A program made the position numbers and the translations under genes. This document shows, piece after piece, positions 31,106 to 41,139 of a DNA stretch of 64,000 bases. The notes below the pieces were generated by a model. The model had not been told where the DNA came from. It was given only the letters and a program-made list of their open reading frames with translations, and made no database searches. The first letter of the stretch is position 1. The number at the start of each line of letters is the position of its first letter. Origin of the DNA: Rhodobacterales bacterium (GTDB taxonomy: Bacteria; Pseudomonadota; Alphaproteobacteria; Rhodobacterales; Rhodobacteraceae); NCBI GenBank assembly GCA_025362795.1, contig JANYFE010000071.1, positions 1 through 64,000 on the forward strand, given 5' to 3'.

Positions 31106-32296
31106 ATGACCGACACCATACGCGATCAGGCCGCCACCGCCCTTTCCGAAGTTGAAAAGGTCACGGCCTCGGTCCTGCCCGAACCCGGCACTGCGATTGT
31201 GCCGCTGGAGGCCGCCTCTGCCCCGCAAGCCGACGCAATCAAGAAGCGCATGGCCGAACTGGACATGACCAACACCCAGTCGATCATCTCTTTCGGGTCA
31301 GGGGCGCAGGCTGAACTGCAGGTGATCAGTCAGGACATGCTGCAAGGCGTCAAGAACAAGGATGTGGGGCCAGCGGGCGACAGTCTGCGCGAGATCGTCT
31401 CGACCATCCGGGGGTTTTCGGGTGAGGAACTGGACGTCAACCGCGAGCGGTCGTGGTGGGAGCGCCTGACCGGAGCGGCCGCCCCTTTGGCGCATTTTAT
31501 GGCGCGGTATGAACAGGTGCAGACCCAGATCGACAAGGTCACCGAAAACCTGATGATGCACGAGACGACACTGCTGAAAGACATCAAATCGCTGGATATT
31601 CTGTACGCCCGCACGCTGACGTTCTATGACGAACTGGGGCTGTATATCGCGGCCGGTCAAGCCAAGCTGAAGGAATTGGACGGCGGCACGATCCCGGCCA
31701 AAGAGGCCGAGGTCAAGGCGGCGGCAGAGCCAGACCAGTTGAAAAAGGCGCAGGAATTGCGCGACATGCGTTCGGCGCGCGACGATCTGGAACGCCGGGT
31801 CTATGACTTGCAGTTGACACGGCAAGTGACGATGCAGTCTTTGCCCTCGATCCGGCTGGTGCAGGAGAATGACAAAAGCCTGGTCGGCAAGATCAACTCG
31901 ACCCTGATGAACACCGTGCCCTTGTGGGAAACTCAACTGGCGCAGGCTGTGACCATTCAGCGGTCGCGCGAGGCGGCAGAGGCCATCAAGGATGCCAACG
32001 ACCTGACCAATGAATTGCTGACCGAAAACGCCAACAATCTGCAGGAAAGCAACAAGATCGTGCGCACCGAGATGGAGCGCGGGGTGTTCGACATTGAATC
32101 GGTCAAGTCCGCCAACGCCACACTGATCGCCACCATTCAGGAAAGCCTGGCCATCGCTGACGAGGGGAAAGCCCGTCGCGCGGCGGCAGAAGTAGAACTG
32201 ACCAAGATGGAAAGCGAATTGAAAGACACCTTGTCCGCAGCCCGTGCCACTAAAACGGGCTTGGGCGAAGACACCGGGGGCGCATTGCAAGGATAA
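31106..32296 (+). CDS. Toxic anion resistance protein, TelA family
   Basis: SIISFGSGAQAELQVISQDMLQGVKNKDVGPAGDSLREIVSTIRGF..FMARYEQVQTQIDKVTENL. Confidence 0.9.
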   Translation: MTDTIRDQAATALSEVEKVTASVLPEPGTAIVPLEAASAPQADAIKKRMAELDMTNTQSIISFGSGAQAELQVISQDMLQGVKNKDVGPAGDSLREIVSTIRGFSGEELDVNRERSWWERLTGAAAPLAHFMARYEQVQTQIDKVTENLMMHETTLLKDIKSLDILYARTLTFYDELGLYIAAGQAKLKELDGGTIPAKEAEVKAAAEPDQLKKAQELRDMRSARDDLERRVYDLQLTRQVTMQSLPSIRLVQENDKSLVGKINSTLMNTVPLWETQLAQAVTIQRSREAAEAIKDANDLTNELLTENANNLQESNKIVRTEMERGVFDIESVKSANATLIATIQESLAIADEGKARRAAAEVELTKMESELKDTLSAARATKTGLGEDTGGALQG

Positions 32297-33255
32297 TGCC
32301 TGTAGGGCTGTTTTGCGCCAGACTGATCTGCCTGACCGCCCTGATCATCGGGGTGGCCGGGCTTTCCGCATGCGTAACGGCCCCGGTGCCGCCGCCTGCG
32401 GCCGTGCCGATAACGGCTGCGCCGCCGGTTGTGTCACCGCCGCCGGAAACTGCGGCCAGCGCCGCAATTCGGGCCTATTATGCGCAGGTGCAAACGTCGC
32501 TGCTGTCCCAAGGCCTGTTGCGCACCGATATGGGCGGCGCGGATGCGCCCTTTACCGACCGCAACCTGACCGACAATTTCCTGAAAATCGCGCTGTATGA
32601 AGAATATGCGAATGGTCAGATCGGCACGGTTCGCGGGGTCAACCCGATCCGGTTGCTGCGCTGGAACCAGCCCGTGCGGGTTGCGCTTATCTTTGGCGCA
32701 TCGGTACCGCAGGACAAACGTGCCACCGACACGTTGCGGGTCTCTTCGTTTCTGGCGCGGTTGGCGGGCGTGACCGGACACGCGATCGCGCTGAACGACC
32801 GGAACCCGAATTTCTGGATACACATCGCCTCGGTGGACGAGAGGGCGGCGCTGGGCCCGGTGCTGGCGTCCGAATTGAACGAGTTGACGCCGGGCCAGAT
32901 CGCCAGTGTGACCGCAATGGACCGCGACACCTATTGTCAGGTGCTGACCCAGTCCAACCCGCTGACGTCGGCCTATGTGGCCGCGGTTGCCGTGATCCCG
33001 TCAGAACATCCCGACCTGTTGCGGCTGTCCTGCATCCACGAAGAACTGGCCCAGGCATTGGGCCTGCCCAATGACAGCAACGCCGCCCGCCCTTCGATCT
33101 TTAACGATGACGAGGAATATGCGCTGCTGACCCGGCAGGACGAGTTGATGTTGCGCATTCTTTATAACCCGGCGCTATACCCCGGCATGACCGAAGCCGA
33201 GGCGCGACCGATCGTCGAAACGCTTGCAAGCCGTCTGATGGGCGGCGAGAGTTGA
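32296..33255 (+). CDS. DUF2927 domain-containing lipoprotein
   Basis: Lipobox LSAC; TDNFLKIALYEEYA..RLSCIHEELAQALGLPNDSNAARPSIFNDDEEYALLTRQDELMLRILYNPALYPGMT. Confidence 0.8.
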   Translation: MPVGLFCARLICLTALIIGVAGLSACVTAPVPPPAAVPITAAPPVVSPPPETAASAAIRAYYAQVQTSLLSQGLLRTDMGGADAPFTDRNLTDNFLKIALYEEYANGQIGTVRGVNPIRLLRWNQPVRVALIFGASVPQDKRATDTLRVSSFLARLAGVTGHAIALNDRNPNFWIHIASVDERAALGPVLASELNELTPGQIASVTAMDRDTYCQVLTQSNPLTSAYVAAVAVIPSEHPDLLRLSCIHEELAQALGLPNDSNAARPSIFNDDEEYALLTRQDELMLRILYNPALYPGMTEAEARPIVETLASRLMGGES

Positions 33256-33282
33256 CCGCGCTGACGCGGCAAAGGAGTAAAT

Positions 33283-34383
33283 ATGGTATTCGGGTTTCTT
33301 AAAGGCGAATTCATTGACGTCATCTCTTGGCTGGATGACACGCGCGACACGATGGTCTGGCGGTTTGAACGGCGCGACAACGCCATCAAATACGGTGCCA
33401 AGCTGACCGTGCGCGAAGGGCAGGCGGCGGTTTTCATCAACGAAGGGCAGCTGGCGGATGTGTTCACGCCGGGGCTGTACGAGTTGCAGACCAACAACAT
33501 GCCGATCATGACCACGTTGCAGCACTGGGACCACGGGTTCCAGTCGCCGTTCAAATGCGAGATTTACTTCGTCAACACCACGCGGTTCAACGATCTGAAA
33601 TGGGGCACGCAGAACCCGATCATGTGCCGCGACCCGGAATTCGGGCCGGTGCGGATCAGGGCCTTCGGCAATTACTCGATGCGGGTTTCGGACCCGGGCG
33701 TATTTATGAAGGAAGTCGTCGGCACGGATGGCGAGTTCACGTCGGACGAGATCTCGAACCAGATCCGCAACGTGATTTTGCAGCAGATGAGCCAGGTTCT
33801 GGCAAAGTCGGGCATCCCTGTGCTGGATATGGCGGCCAATACGATGGATCTGGCCAAGCTGGTGTCGACCGCGATTGCGCCGGCGATTGCGGCTTATGGG
33901 TTGGTGCTGCCAGAGTTTTACATCGAAAATGTCAGCCTGCCGGAAGAAGTGGAAAAGGTGCTGGACAAGCGCACGTCCATGGGAATTGCCGGCGATCTGA
34001 ACAAGTACATGCAGTTCAATGCGGCTGAAGGCATGGCCCAGCCGGGGTCGGCGATGGGGGCCACGATGGGGGCTGCGATGGGGGCCGGCATGGGCTTTGG
34101 CATGGGGCAGCAGCAGGCGGGGCCTTGGGGTGCGGCGCCTGCTGCTGCAGCACCGCCGCCACCGCCGCCACCCGCGAGCCGGGCATGGCATGTCGTCGAG
34201 AATGGCGCGACCAAGGGGCCGTTTTCAGAGGCCGAGATTGCCGCGATGGTGTCTTCGGGCGGGTTGACCAAAGCGGCGCAGGTCTGGACCGCCGGGCAGG
34301 AGGGCTGGAAAGCCGCTGGCGATACCGATTTGTCCCGGTTGTTTTCAATGGTGCCACCTCCGCCGCCACCGCCTGGCCAGTAG
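33283..34383 (+). CDS. SPFH/virion-core-like protein (YdjI-type) with C-terminal GYF_2 (DUF4339) domain
   Basis: FIDVISWLDDTRDTMVWRFERRDNAIKYGAKLTVREGQAAVFINEGQLADVF..; C-term AWHVVENGATKGPFSEAEIAAMVSSGGLTKAAQVWTAGQEGW. Confidence 0.85.
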   Translation: MVFGFLKGEFIDVISWLDDTRDTMVWRFERRDNAIKYGAKLTVREGQAAVFINEGQLADVFTPGLYELQTNNMPIMTTLQHWDHGFQSPFKCEIYFVNTTRFNDLKWGTQNPIMCRDPEFGPVRIRAFGNYSMRVSDPGVFMKEVVGTDGEFTSDEISNQIRNVILQQMSQVLAKSGIPVLDMAANTMDLAKLVSTAIAPAIAAYGLVLPEFYIENVSLPEEVEKVLDKRTSMGIAGDLNKYMQFNAAEGMAQPGSAMGATMGAAMGAGMGFGMGQQQAGPWGAAPAAAAPPPPPPPASRAWHVVENGATKGPFSEAEIAAMVSSGGLTKAAQVWTAGQEGWKAAGDTDLSRLFSMVPPPPPPPGQ

Positions 34384-34386
34384 GCC

Positions 34387-35508
34387 ATGGCACCGGTCGC
34401 TGAGGCGCATCTTTATCCATGCGAGCAATGCGGGGCAGAGCTGCGCTTTGCCCCCGGCCAGACCGTCCTGAAATGTGACCACTGCGGGCATGAGCAGAAG
34501 ATAGCCGGTGCCGGCAGCCAAGATGCGACCTTTGCCGAGCATGATCTGGGCAAGGGTCTCAAAGACGACCTGCCCGACAGCGCCAGCGAGGATGTCCGGT
34601 CGACACATTGCCCGAATTGCGGCGCGGTGGTGGAGTTTCAGGGTGCAAACCACGCCACCGAATGCCCATTCTGCGCGACGCCGGTTGTGGTGGACACGGG
34701 TAGCCATCGGCGGATCAAACCGCAGGCCCTGATTCCGTTCCAGTTGGACGAGCCGACGGCGCGCCGGGCTTTGATTGCCTGGCTGGGGTCACTGTGGTTC
34801 GCGCCCAACAGGTTGCTGGAGTTCACCAGAGCCGGGCGGGCGATGAACGGGGTTTACGTGCCCTACTGGACCTTTGATGCCACCACCCACAGCCGCTATC
34901 GCGGGGCCAAAGGGGTGCATTATTACGAGACGCGCACCGTGACGGTGAATGTGAACGGGCGTTCGGAACAGCGTCAGGAGCAGGTGCAGAAGACCCAGTG
35001 GTATCCGGCGTCAGGGGCGGTCGCGCGCCAGTTTGATGATGTGCTGGTGATCGCCTCGACCAGCCTGCCCGCAAAGCTGGGCGACGGGCTGGAGCCCTGG
35101 GATATGGCGGCGCTGCAAGGCTACAGCCCGGACTATCTGGCGGGCTTTCAGGCGGAAGGCTATGTCGTGGCGCTGGCGGATGGCCATCAGACCGGCCGGG
35201 CCAAGATGGCGGCGGTGATCTATCAGGACGTGCGCCAAGCCATTGGTGGCGACGAGCAGCGGATCGACAATATCGACAGCGACTATGCCGCCGAAACCTT
35301 CAAGCATGTTCTGTTGCCGGTCTGGATGGCCGCCTACAAATACGGCAGCAAAAGCTATCGCTTTCTGGTCAATGGCCAGACAGGTGAAGTGCAGGGCGAG
35401 CGGCCTTGGTCGGCGTGGAAGATCGCCTTTGCGGTGCTGGGTGTTCTGATTATGGTGGGGGCGGCGAGCTATGCCTATTACCTGTATGACCCGTCCCAAT
35501 TCCGGTGA
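34387..35508 (+). CDS. Zinc-ribbon (TFIIB-type) membrane protein, YdjG-like
   Basis: [58 protein letters not shown]-terminal TM. Confidence 0.8.
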   Translation: MAPVAEAHLYPCEQCGAELRFAPGQTVLKCDHCGHEQKIAGAGSQDATFAEHDLGKGLKDDLPDSASEDVRSTHCPNCGAVVEFQGANHATECPFCATPVVVDTGSHRRIKPQALIPFQLDEPTARRALIAWLGSLWFAPNRLLEFTRAGRAMNGVYVPYWTFDATTHSRYRGAKGVHYYETRTVTVNVNGRSEQRQEQVQKTQWYPASGAVARQFDDVLVIASTSLPAKLGDGLEPWDMAALQGYSPDYLAGFQAEGYVVALADGHQTGRAKMAAVIYQDVRQAIGGDEQRIDNIDSDYAAETFKHVLLPVWMAAYKYGSKSYRFLVNGQTGEVQGERPWSAWKIAFAVLGVLIMVGAASYAYYLYDPSQFR

Positions 35509-35573
35509 CCGGTGCCACAGTTGACAACACCCTGACCCTGCGCGATAGCCGCGGCATGTCTGATGGAGGCCGT

Positions 35574-36521
35574 ATGCGCATACTGGACCACGCCCGCATT
35601 GCCGAATTGCCGAACCCGTATTTCGGCAAGGTGCGCGATTGTTACGATCTGGCTGACGGCACGCGCATCCTGATCTCGTCGGACCGGATTTCGGCGTTTG
35701 ATCGCATTCTGGCCGCCATTCCGTTCAAGGGTCAGGTTCTGACCCAGGTGGCGCGGTACTGGTTTGATTCGACGGCGGATCTGTGCCCCAACCATGTGCT
35801 GTCTTACCCTGACCCGAATGTCGTGATCGGCCAGCGGCTGACCATCCTGCCGGTCGAGATTGTCGTGCGCGGCTATCTTGCGGGCAGCACCTCTACCTCT
35901 GTCCTGACGCAATACCGCAAAGGGGCGCGGGCGATGTATGGTCATGTCCTGCCGGACGGTTTGCGCGACAATCAGGCGCTGCCCGCGGCAATCATCACGC
36001 CCACGTCGAAGGCGTTTGACGGGGCACATGATGCGCCGCTGACGGCGGCCGAGATCGTGGAGCAGGGCTTGCTGACCGCCGCGCAATGGGAGGATGTGTC
36101 GGCCAAGGCGCTGGCGCTGTTTGCACGGGGCCAGAAGATGGCGGCGGAACGCGGGTTGATCCTGGTCGACACCAAATATGAGTTTGGCACCGATGCGCTG
36201 GGGAATATTCTGTTGGGGGATGAGATTCACACGCCGGATTCCAGCCGGTTCTGGATTGCTGATGGCTATGAGACAGCGTTTGCGGCCGGAACGCGCCCGC
36301 CGAGTTTTGACAAGGACGTCATCCGGGCCTGGGTTGTGGCGCGGTGCGACCCCTATTCCGATCCGATCCCCCAAATTCCGGCAGCGATGATTGCGGCGAC
36401 GTCACAAGTCTATATCGATGCCTTCGAGGCGATTACCGGTCGAACATTTGTGCCCGACACCAGCTTTGCCACGCCACTGGACCGGGTGCGGGCGCATCTG
36501 GCACCCTATTTCACGGGGTGA
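35574..36521 (+). CDS. purC: Phosphoribosylaminoimidazole-succinocarboxamide synthase
   Basis: [61 protein letters not shown]. Confidence 0.9.
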   Translation: MRILDHARIAELPNPYFGKVRDCYDLADGTRILISSDRISAFDRILAAIPFKGQVLTQVARYWFDSTADLCPNHVLSYPDPNVVIGQRLTILPVEIVVRGYLAGSTSTSVLTQYRKGARAMYGHVLPDGLRDNQALPAAIITPTSKAFDGAHDAPLTAAEIVEQGLLTAAQWEDVSAKALALFARGQKMAAERGLILVDTKYEFGTDALGNILLGDEIHTPDSSRFWIADGYETAFAAGTRPPSFDKDVIRAWVVARCDPYSDPIPQIPAAMIAATSQVYIDAFEAITGRTFVPDTSFATPLDRVRAHLAPYFTG

Positions 36522-36587
36522 CGCGCACCTGTTTGCGCTAACAGGCGCGAAACGGTTATGCTTGGGAAAAATCCGGGGGAGGATGGA

Positions 36588-37496
36588 ATGATTCTGAGTG
36601 CGGGCGAAGCCCTGATCGACATGTTGCCGCGCACCAGCCCGGCTGGTGAGCCGTGTTTTGCGCCTTATGCGGGGGGAGCGGTGATGAATACCGCGATCGC
36701 CTTGGGGCGGCTGGGGGCGAAATCATCGTTTCTGACCGGCCTGTCTACCGATCTGATGGGTGATGTGCTGCGCCAGACGTTGCAGGCATCGCATGTCAAT
36801 CTGGACTTTGCCGTGGTGTCGGACCGGCCCACAACGCTGGCGTTTGTCAAACTGACCAACGGGTCGGCCAGCTATTTCTTCTATGACGAAAACACGGCGG
36901 GGCGGATGATGACGCTGGAGGAAATGCCAGCCCTGCCCGACACGATCGGCGCCTATTTCACCGGCGGGATCTGGCTGGCGGTAGAGCCCTGCGGCACAGC
37001 GCTGGAGGCGATGCTGCTGCGCGAGGCCGGCACGCGGGTGGCGATGATTGACCCCAATGTGCGGCCCAGTTTTGTGCGGGACCGGGCGGCCTATACCGCG
37101 CGGATCGACCGGATGATTTCGGCGTCTGACATCGTCAAAGTGTCGGACGAGGATGCGGAGTGGCTGTATGGCACAGTGGAACCGCTGGCGATATTGGCCA
37201 AGGGGCCGAAGGTTGTGCTGATGACCGAGGGGGCCAAGGGGGCCACCGCCTATACCGCGCGGGGCAAGGTTTCGGTGGCGTCGCCCAAGATCGTGGTGGC
37301 GGACACGGTGGGCGCGGGCGACACGTTCAACGCGGGCTTTCTGGCCGCGCTGGACCGGTCCGGGTTGTTGACCAAAGCCGCCGTTGCCAGCCTGTCGGAG
37401 GATGCCCTGCGCGATGCCCTGTCGCTGGGCACTCGCGCCGCCGCCATCACCTGCTCGCGCCCCGGTGCCAATCCGCCTTGGGCGAATGAGGTGTGA
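36588..37496 (+). CDS. PfkB-family carbohydrate kinase (fructokinase-like)
   Basis: [55 protein letters not shown]. Confidence 0.9.
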   Translation: MILSAGEALIDMLPRTSPAGEPCFAPYAGGAVMNTAIALGRLGAKSSFLTGLSTDLMGDVLRQTLQASHVNLDFAVVSDRPTTLAFVKLTNGSASYFFYDENTAGRMMTLEEMPALPDTIGAYFTGGIWLAVEPCGTALEAMLLREAGTRVAMIDPNVRPSFVRDRAAYTARIDRMISASDIVKVSDEDAEWLYGTVEPLAILAKGPKVVLMTEGAKGATAYTARGKVSVASPKIVVADTVGAGDTFNAGFLAALDRSGLLTKAAVASLSEDALRDALSLGTRAAAITCSRPGANPPWANEV

Positions 37497-37933
37497 GGGC
37501 GCTCCTGCAGCGGGTTACACAGGCGTCGGTCACGGTGGAGGGCGCGGTTGTTGGCCAGATCGGGGCGGGTCTGCTGATACTGGTCTGTGCGATGCAGGGC
37601 GATGGCGCGGCGCAGGCGGATCAGCTGGCGGCCAAGATCGCCAAGTTGCGGATCTTCAAGGATGCGGGCGGCAAGATGAACCTGTCGGTCAAGGACGTGG
37701 CCGGTGCGGCGCTGGTGGTAAGCCAGTTCACGCTGGCCGCTGATTTGCGAGGCAACCGGCCGGGCTTTTCACCCGCGGCCGACCCCGAAACCGGCAATCG
37801 GTTGTATCAGCATTTTTCCGCGACCCTGGCGGCACTGGGTATTCCGGTGGCCAACGGAATTTTCGGGGCCGACATGGCGGTCAGTCTGGTGAATGACGGC
37901 CCCGTGACGATCTGGCTGGACACGGCGGTTTAG
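37493..37933 (+). CDS. dtd: D-aminoacyl-tRNA deacylase
   Basis: [57 protein letters not shown] start. Confidence 0.93.
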   Translation: MRALLQRVTQASVTVEGAVVGQIGAGLLILVCAMQGDGAAQADQLAAKIAKLRIFKDAGGKMNLSVKDVAGAALVVSQFTLAADLRGNRPGFSPAADPETGNRLYQHFSATLAALGIPVANGIFGADMAVSLVNDGPVTIWLDTAV

Positions 37934-38451
37934 TTGAACGGGTTCTTGTCGCCCGCAATCGAGTTGCCGCAATCGATCAGATGCTGGATCGAGGCCGACG
38001 AGCCCGACAGCGAATAGTCACGGATTTTATCGCCCGCCTCGCTTCGCAGATGCAGGGTCGAACCTTTTGCGACCTCCAGCACGAAATTCACGCTTTGATC
38101 CTGATCGGGCAGGTCGAACAGCACGGAATTCTGCGTCAGATTCGCACCGGTCAGCGTCCAGGGAGAGCGGTGATCCACCTCTACTTCCAGATTGGCGGTG
38201 TCGCTTTCGCCAAAATCCCAGTCCTGGGAATAGAATTGCAGCCGGATCGTCTTATCCGGGAAGGCCCAGATCGAGAAACTTTCCCCGGGATCGGTCACTT
38301 CGGCCAGACAGGCATAGGTGCCGTCGTCAAAGGTCACGCCTTCCACCATCCAGCTTTTATACTCGTAAAGGACATCCGTGGTGTCCGCCAAGGCAGGCAT
38401 TGCCGCAAACCCCACCAAGCCCGCAATCGCGCCAACTTGCCAAAGTCTCAT
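37930..38451 (-). CDS. Hypothetical secreted protein
   Basis: Signal peptide [22 protein letters not shown]; no recognised domain. Confidence 0.65.
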   Translation of the reverse strand: MRLWQVGAIAGLVGFAAMPALADTTDVLYEYKSWMVEGVTFDDGTYACLAEVTDPGESFSIWAFPDKTIRLQFYSQDWDFGESDTANLEVEVDHRSPWTLTGANLTQNSVLFDLPDQDQSVNFVLEVAKGSTLHLRSEAGDKIRDYSLSGSSASIQHLIDCGNSIAGDKNPFN

Positions 38452-38575
38452 TCCACACCCCTCCTGTTTTCGATCACGGACAGGATTGGCGAGAGTTGCG
38501 ATTCATGCAAACGAAAAAAACGCGAACATGTTCCTTGGATTGGCCGTGCGGGTAGAAAGCAACATATGGCGGAGG

Positions 38576-40465
38576 CTAGGCCGCCCAATCCCAAGCTGTC
38601 GCGAATTGGCCAAGCGTTGCCGCTATGGCGGCGTCGTCTGTCGGGCCTTGCCGCACGATGTAGGCGACAAGCCCGCGCTTTTTATCCTCGACCACCTGGC
38701 TGACTTGCGCGGCCAATCCGGCGTCCCGCAGGGCGGCGTTCAGCACGCGGGTGATGGCAAGGCGGCGCAGTTCGGGTTTGAAGATCTTGCCGATGGCAGT
38801 TTTCGGCAATTCGGCCAGCACTTCGATATGCTTGGGGACCGCGGCGCGTTCGGTGATGTTCGCGCGGGCATAGGCGATCAGCGTGTCGGCATCCAGCGTG
38901 GCACCCTTGACCAGTTCGACATAGGCGCAGGGCAGTTCGCCGGAATGGGCATCGGGCTGACCAATCGCACCGACAAAGGCGACGGCTGGGTTGCCCATCA
39001 GCGCCTCTTCGATGACGGCGGGGTCGATGTTGTGGCCACCGCGGATGATCAGATCCTTGGCCCGTCCCGTGATGAACAGGTAGCCATCGGCATCGAGCCG
39101 CCCCAGATCGCCGGTGCGCAGATAGGTGCCGTCGGCAAACAGCGTCTTGTTCTTGTCCGCCTCGGTATAGGTATGGCCAGGATAGACGCCGGGGTTGGAC
39201 ACGCAAATCTCGCCCACCTCGTCCAGCGCACAATCGCGCCAGCCCGCGCCTTCGGCCATAAGGATGCGCACCTTGGTGTGGGGGAACGGGATGCCGACCG
39301 AGCCGATTTTCTTGGCGCCTTCCGGTGGGTTGACGGACACCAGACAGGTGCATTCGGTCAGCCCATAGCCTTCGACAATCTGCACGCCGGTGGTTTTCTC
39401 GAACCGGTTGAACAGTTCGATCGGCAAGGGGGCAGAACCGGAAAAGGCATTGCGCAACGTGTCGATCTTTGCATTGACCGGGCGTTGCAACAGGGCAGAC
39501 AGGGCCGTGGGGACGGTGATCAGATAGGTGACGTGCCAGCGTTCAATCAGCTTCCACAGATTGTCGAACACGCCTTCGCCGCGATAGCCCGCCGGGGTTG
39601 GAAAGACGACATGGGCACCCGAGGCGATCATCGACATCAGGACCGGATAGGCCGCAAACACATGGAACAGCGGCAGCGGACACAGCACGGTGTCTTGGGC
39701 CCGGAACAGCAGCCGCGCCCCGAGCCAGCCATTGTAGATCATGCCGGACGCGCGGTGCTGCGCCACTTTGGGCATGCCGGTGGTGCCGCCGGTGTGGAAA
39801 TAGGCGGTGACACGGTCGGCGGGATCGTCGGGAAAGTCCAGCGCATCGGACCGTTGTTTCGCGCATTCGTCCTTCAGGGTCAGCACTTTGGCGGCATGGG
39901 TTGTGGGGTTCTTGGGCCGGACAAAGTTCACCACGATATTCTGCGGAAAACCAAGATAGCGGGCCAGGTCAACCTCCAGCACATGGGTCACGCCGGGGGC
40001 CAGGCTGACCGCCTTGGCCACCCGCTGCGGCAGTTCGGTTTTGGGGAAGGCGCGCAGGGTGACAACCACTTTGGCCCCGGTTTCGCGCAGGATCGAGGCG
40101 ATCTGGTCCGGTTCGAGCAGCGGGTTGATCGGGTTGACCACGCCTGCGACCGCCCCGGCCAGCAAAACGACGGCGGTTTCCATCGCGTTGGGCAGGACAT
40201 AAGCCACGACATCCTGCGGACCGATGCCGAGTTTGCGGAACAGGTTGGCGGCCTGCGTCACCTTGCCATGCAAATCAGCCCAGCTGAGCGTTTCGGCCCG
40301 GTCTTTCGGGCCGGATTGCAACTGAAAGCTGATGGCCGGGCGGGGGCCGAAGGCGGTTTTTGCCCGCGTCAGAAACTCGTACATCGTGCGGGCCAGATCC
40401 AGGTCATCATAGGGTGCCTCGGCCTCGATCGCCCTGATATCCGCCAGATTGCTGAAACTGCCCAT
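38576..40465 (-). CDS. Acyl-CoA synthetase (AMP-binding)
   Basis: AYFHTGGTTGMPKVAQH..VEGYGLTECTC..YLRTGDLGRLDADGYLFITGRAKDLIIRGGHNIDP..KTAIGKIFKPELR. Confidence 0.93.
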   Translation of the reverse strand: MGSFSNLADIRAIEAEAPYDDLDLARTMYEFLTRAKTAFGPRPAISFQLQSGPKDRAETLSWADLHGKVTQAANLFRKLGIGPQDVVAYVLPNAMETAVVLLAGAVAGVVNPINPLLEPDQIASILRETGAKVVVTLRAFPKTELPQRVAKAVSLAPGVTHVLEVDLARYLGFPQNIVVNFVRPKNPTTHAAKVLTLKDECAKQRSDALDFPDDPADRVTAYFHTGGTTGMPKVAQHRASGMIYNGWLGARLLFRAQDTVLCPLPLFHVFAAYPVLMSMIASGAHVVFPTPAGYRGEGVFDNLWKLIERWHVTYLITVPTALSALLQRPVNAKIDTLRNAFSGSAPLPIELFNRFEKTTGVQIVEGYGLTECTCLVSVNPPEGAKKIGSVGIPFPHTKVRILMAEGAGWRDCALDEVGEICVSNPGVYPGHTYTEADKNKTLFADGTYLRTGDLGRLDADGYLFITGRAKDLIIRGGHNIDPAVIEEALMGNPAVAFVGAIGQPDAHSGELPCAYVELVKGATLDADTLIAYARANITERAAVPKHIEVLAELPKTAIGKIFKPELRRLAITRVLNAALRDAGLAAQVSQVVEDKKRGLVAYIVRQGPTDDAAIAATLGQFATAWDWAA

Positions 40466-40620
40466 GCGTCCCCCAAATCGCCCCTGCAAGGCCTGTCGTT
40501 TTGGCAAGGATGGGGCCAAATACGGGATTTGCCAAGGAAAAGCACACGCGTTGCCTGCATTCGCCGGATTGCCTGCGTCGCCAAAACCCGCATTATCTTC
40601 GGGCCGGGAAAAGGGGACAC

Positions 40621-41139
40621 ATGGCGGAAATCGACCTGACCGCAGATTGCAGCCGCTGCGCCGCCTTGTGCTGCGTGGTGCTGCCGTTCGACAAGTCCGA
40701 CGCCTTTGGCTTTGACAAGGCGGCGGACGAGCCTTGCCGGCATTTGTCGGGTGACAACCGCTGTGCCATTCACAGCCAGCTTAGCCAGGCGTTTTCCGGC
40801 TGTGTGCAGTTCGATTGCCACGGGGCCGGGCAGCGGGTGTCGCAAGAGGTGTTCGAAGGCAAAAGCTGGCGGACCGAACCGGCACTGCTGGGGCCGATGA
40901 CGGAGGCGTTCCGGGCGATGCGCAAACTGCATGAGGCGGTTTTGCTGCTGCAAGCGGCAGAGCGCCTGCCTTTGACCGAGGCGCAGGATGTGACCCGGCA
41001 AAGCTTGATCGCGGCGCTTGAACCAGACCGAAAGCGCAGCACAACCGAACTGGCAGTATTGGAAAGCGGGCAGAGTTTGAAGGCCGTCCGGCTTTTTCTG
41101 GCGTCGTTACGCGAGGGGATCAGGCGACCCCGTCGGTGA
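40621..41139 (+). CDS. Cysteine-cluster protein of unknown function
   Basis: N-terminal CSRCAALCCVVLPF...CRHLSGDNRCAIH...FSGCVQFDCHGAG. Confidence 0.7.
   Translation: MAEIDLTADCSRCAALCCVVLPFDKSDAFGFDKAADEPCRHLSGDNRCAIHSQLSQAFSGCVQFDCHGAGQRVSQEVFEGKSWRTEPALLGPMTEAFRAMRKLHEAVLLLQAAERLPLTEAQDVTRQSLIAALEPDRKRSTTELAVLESGQSLKAVRLFLASLREGIRRPRR

Noticed and set aside
38378-40639. 753-aa + strand ORF
   Set aside because: Antisense shadow of the acyl-CoA synthetase gene in GC-rich DNA; low-complexity composition (GQ/HR-rich), no recognisable domain.
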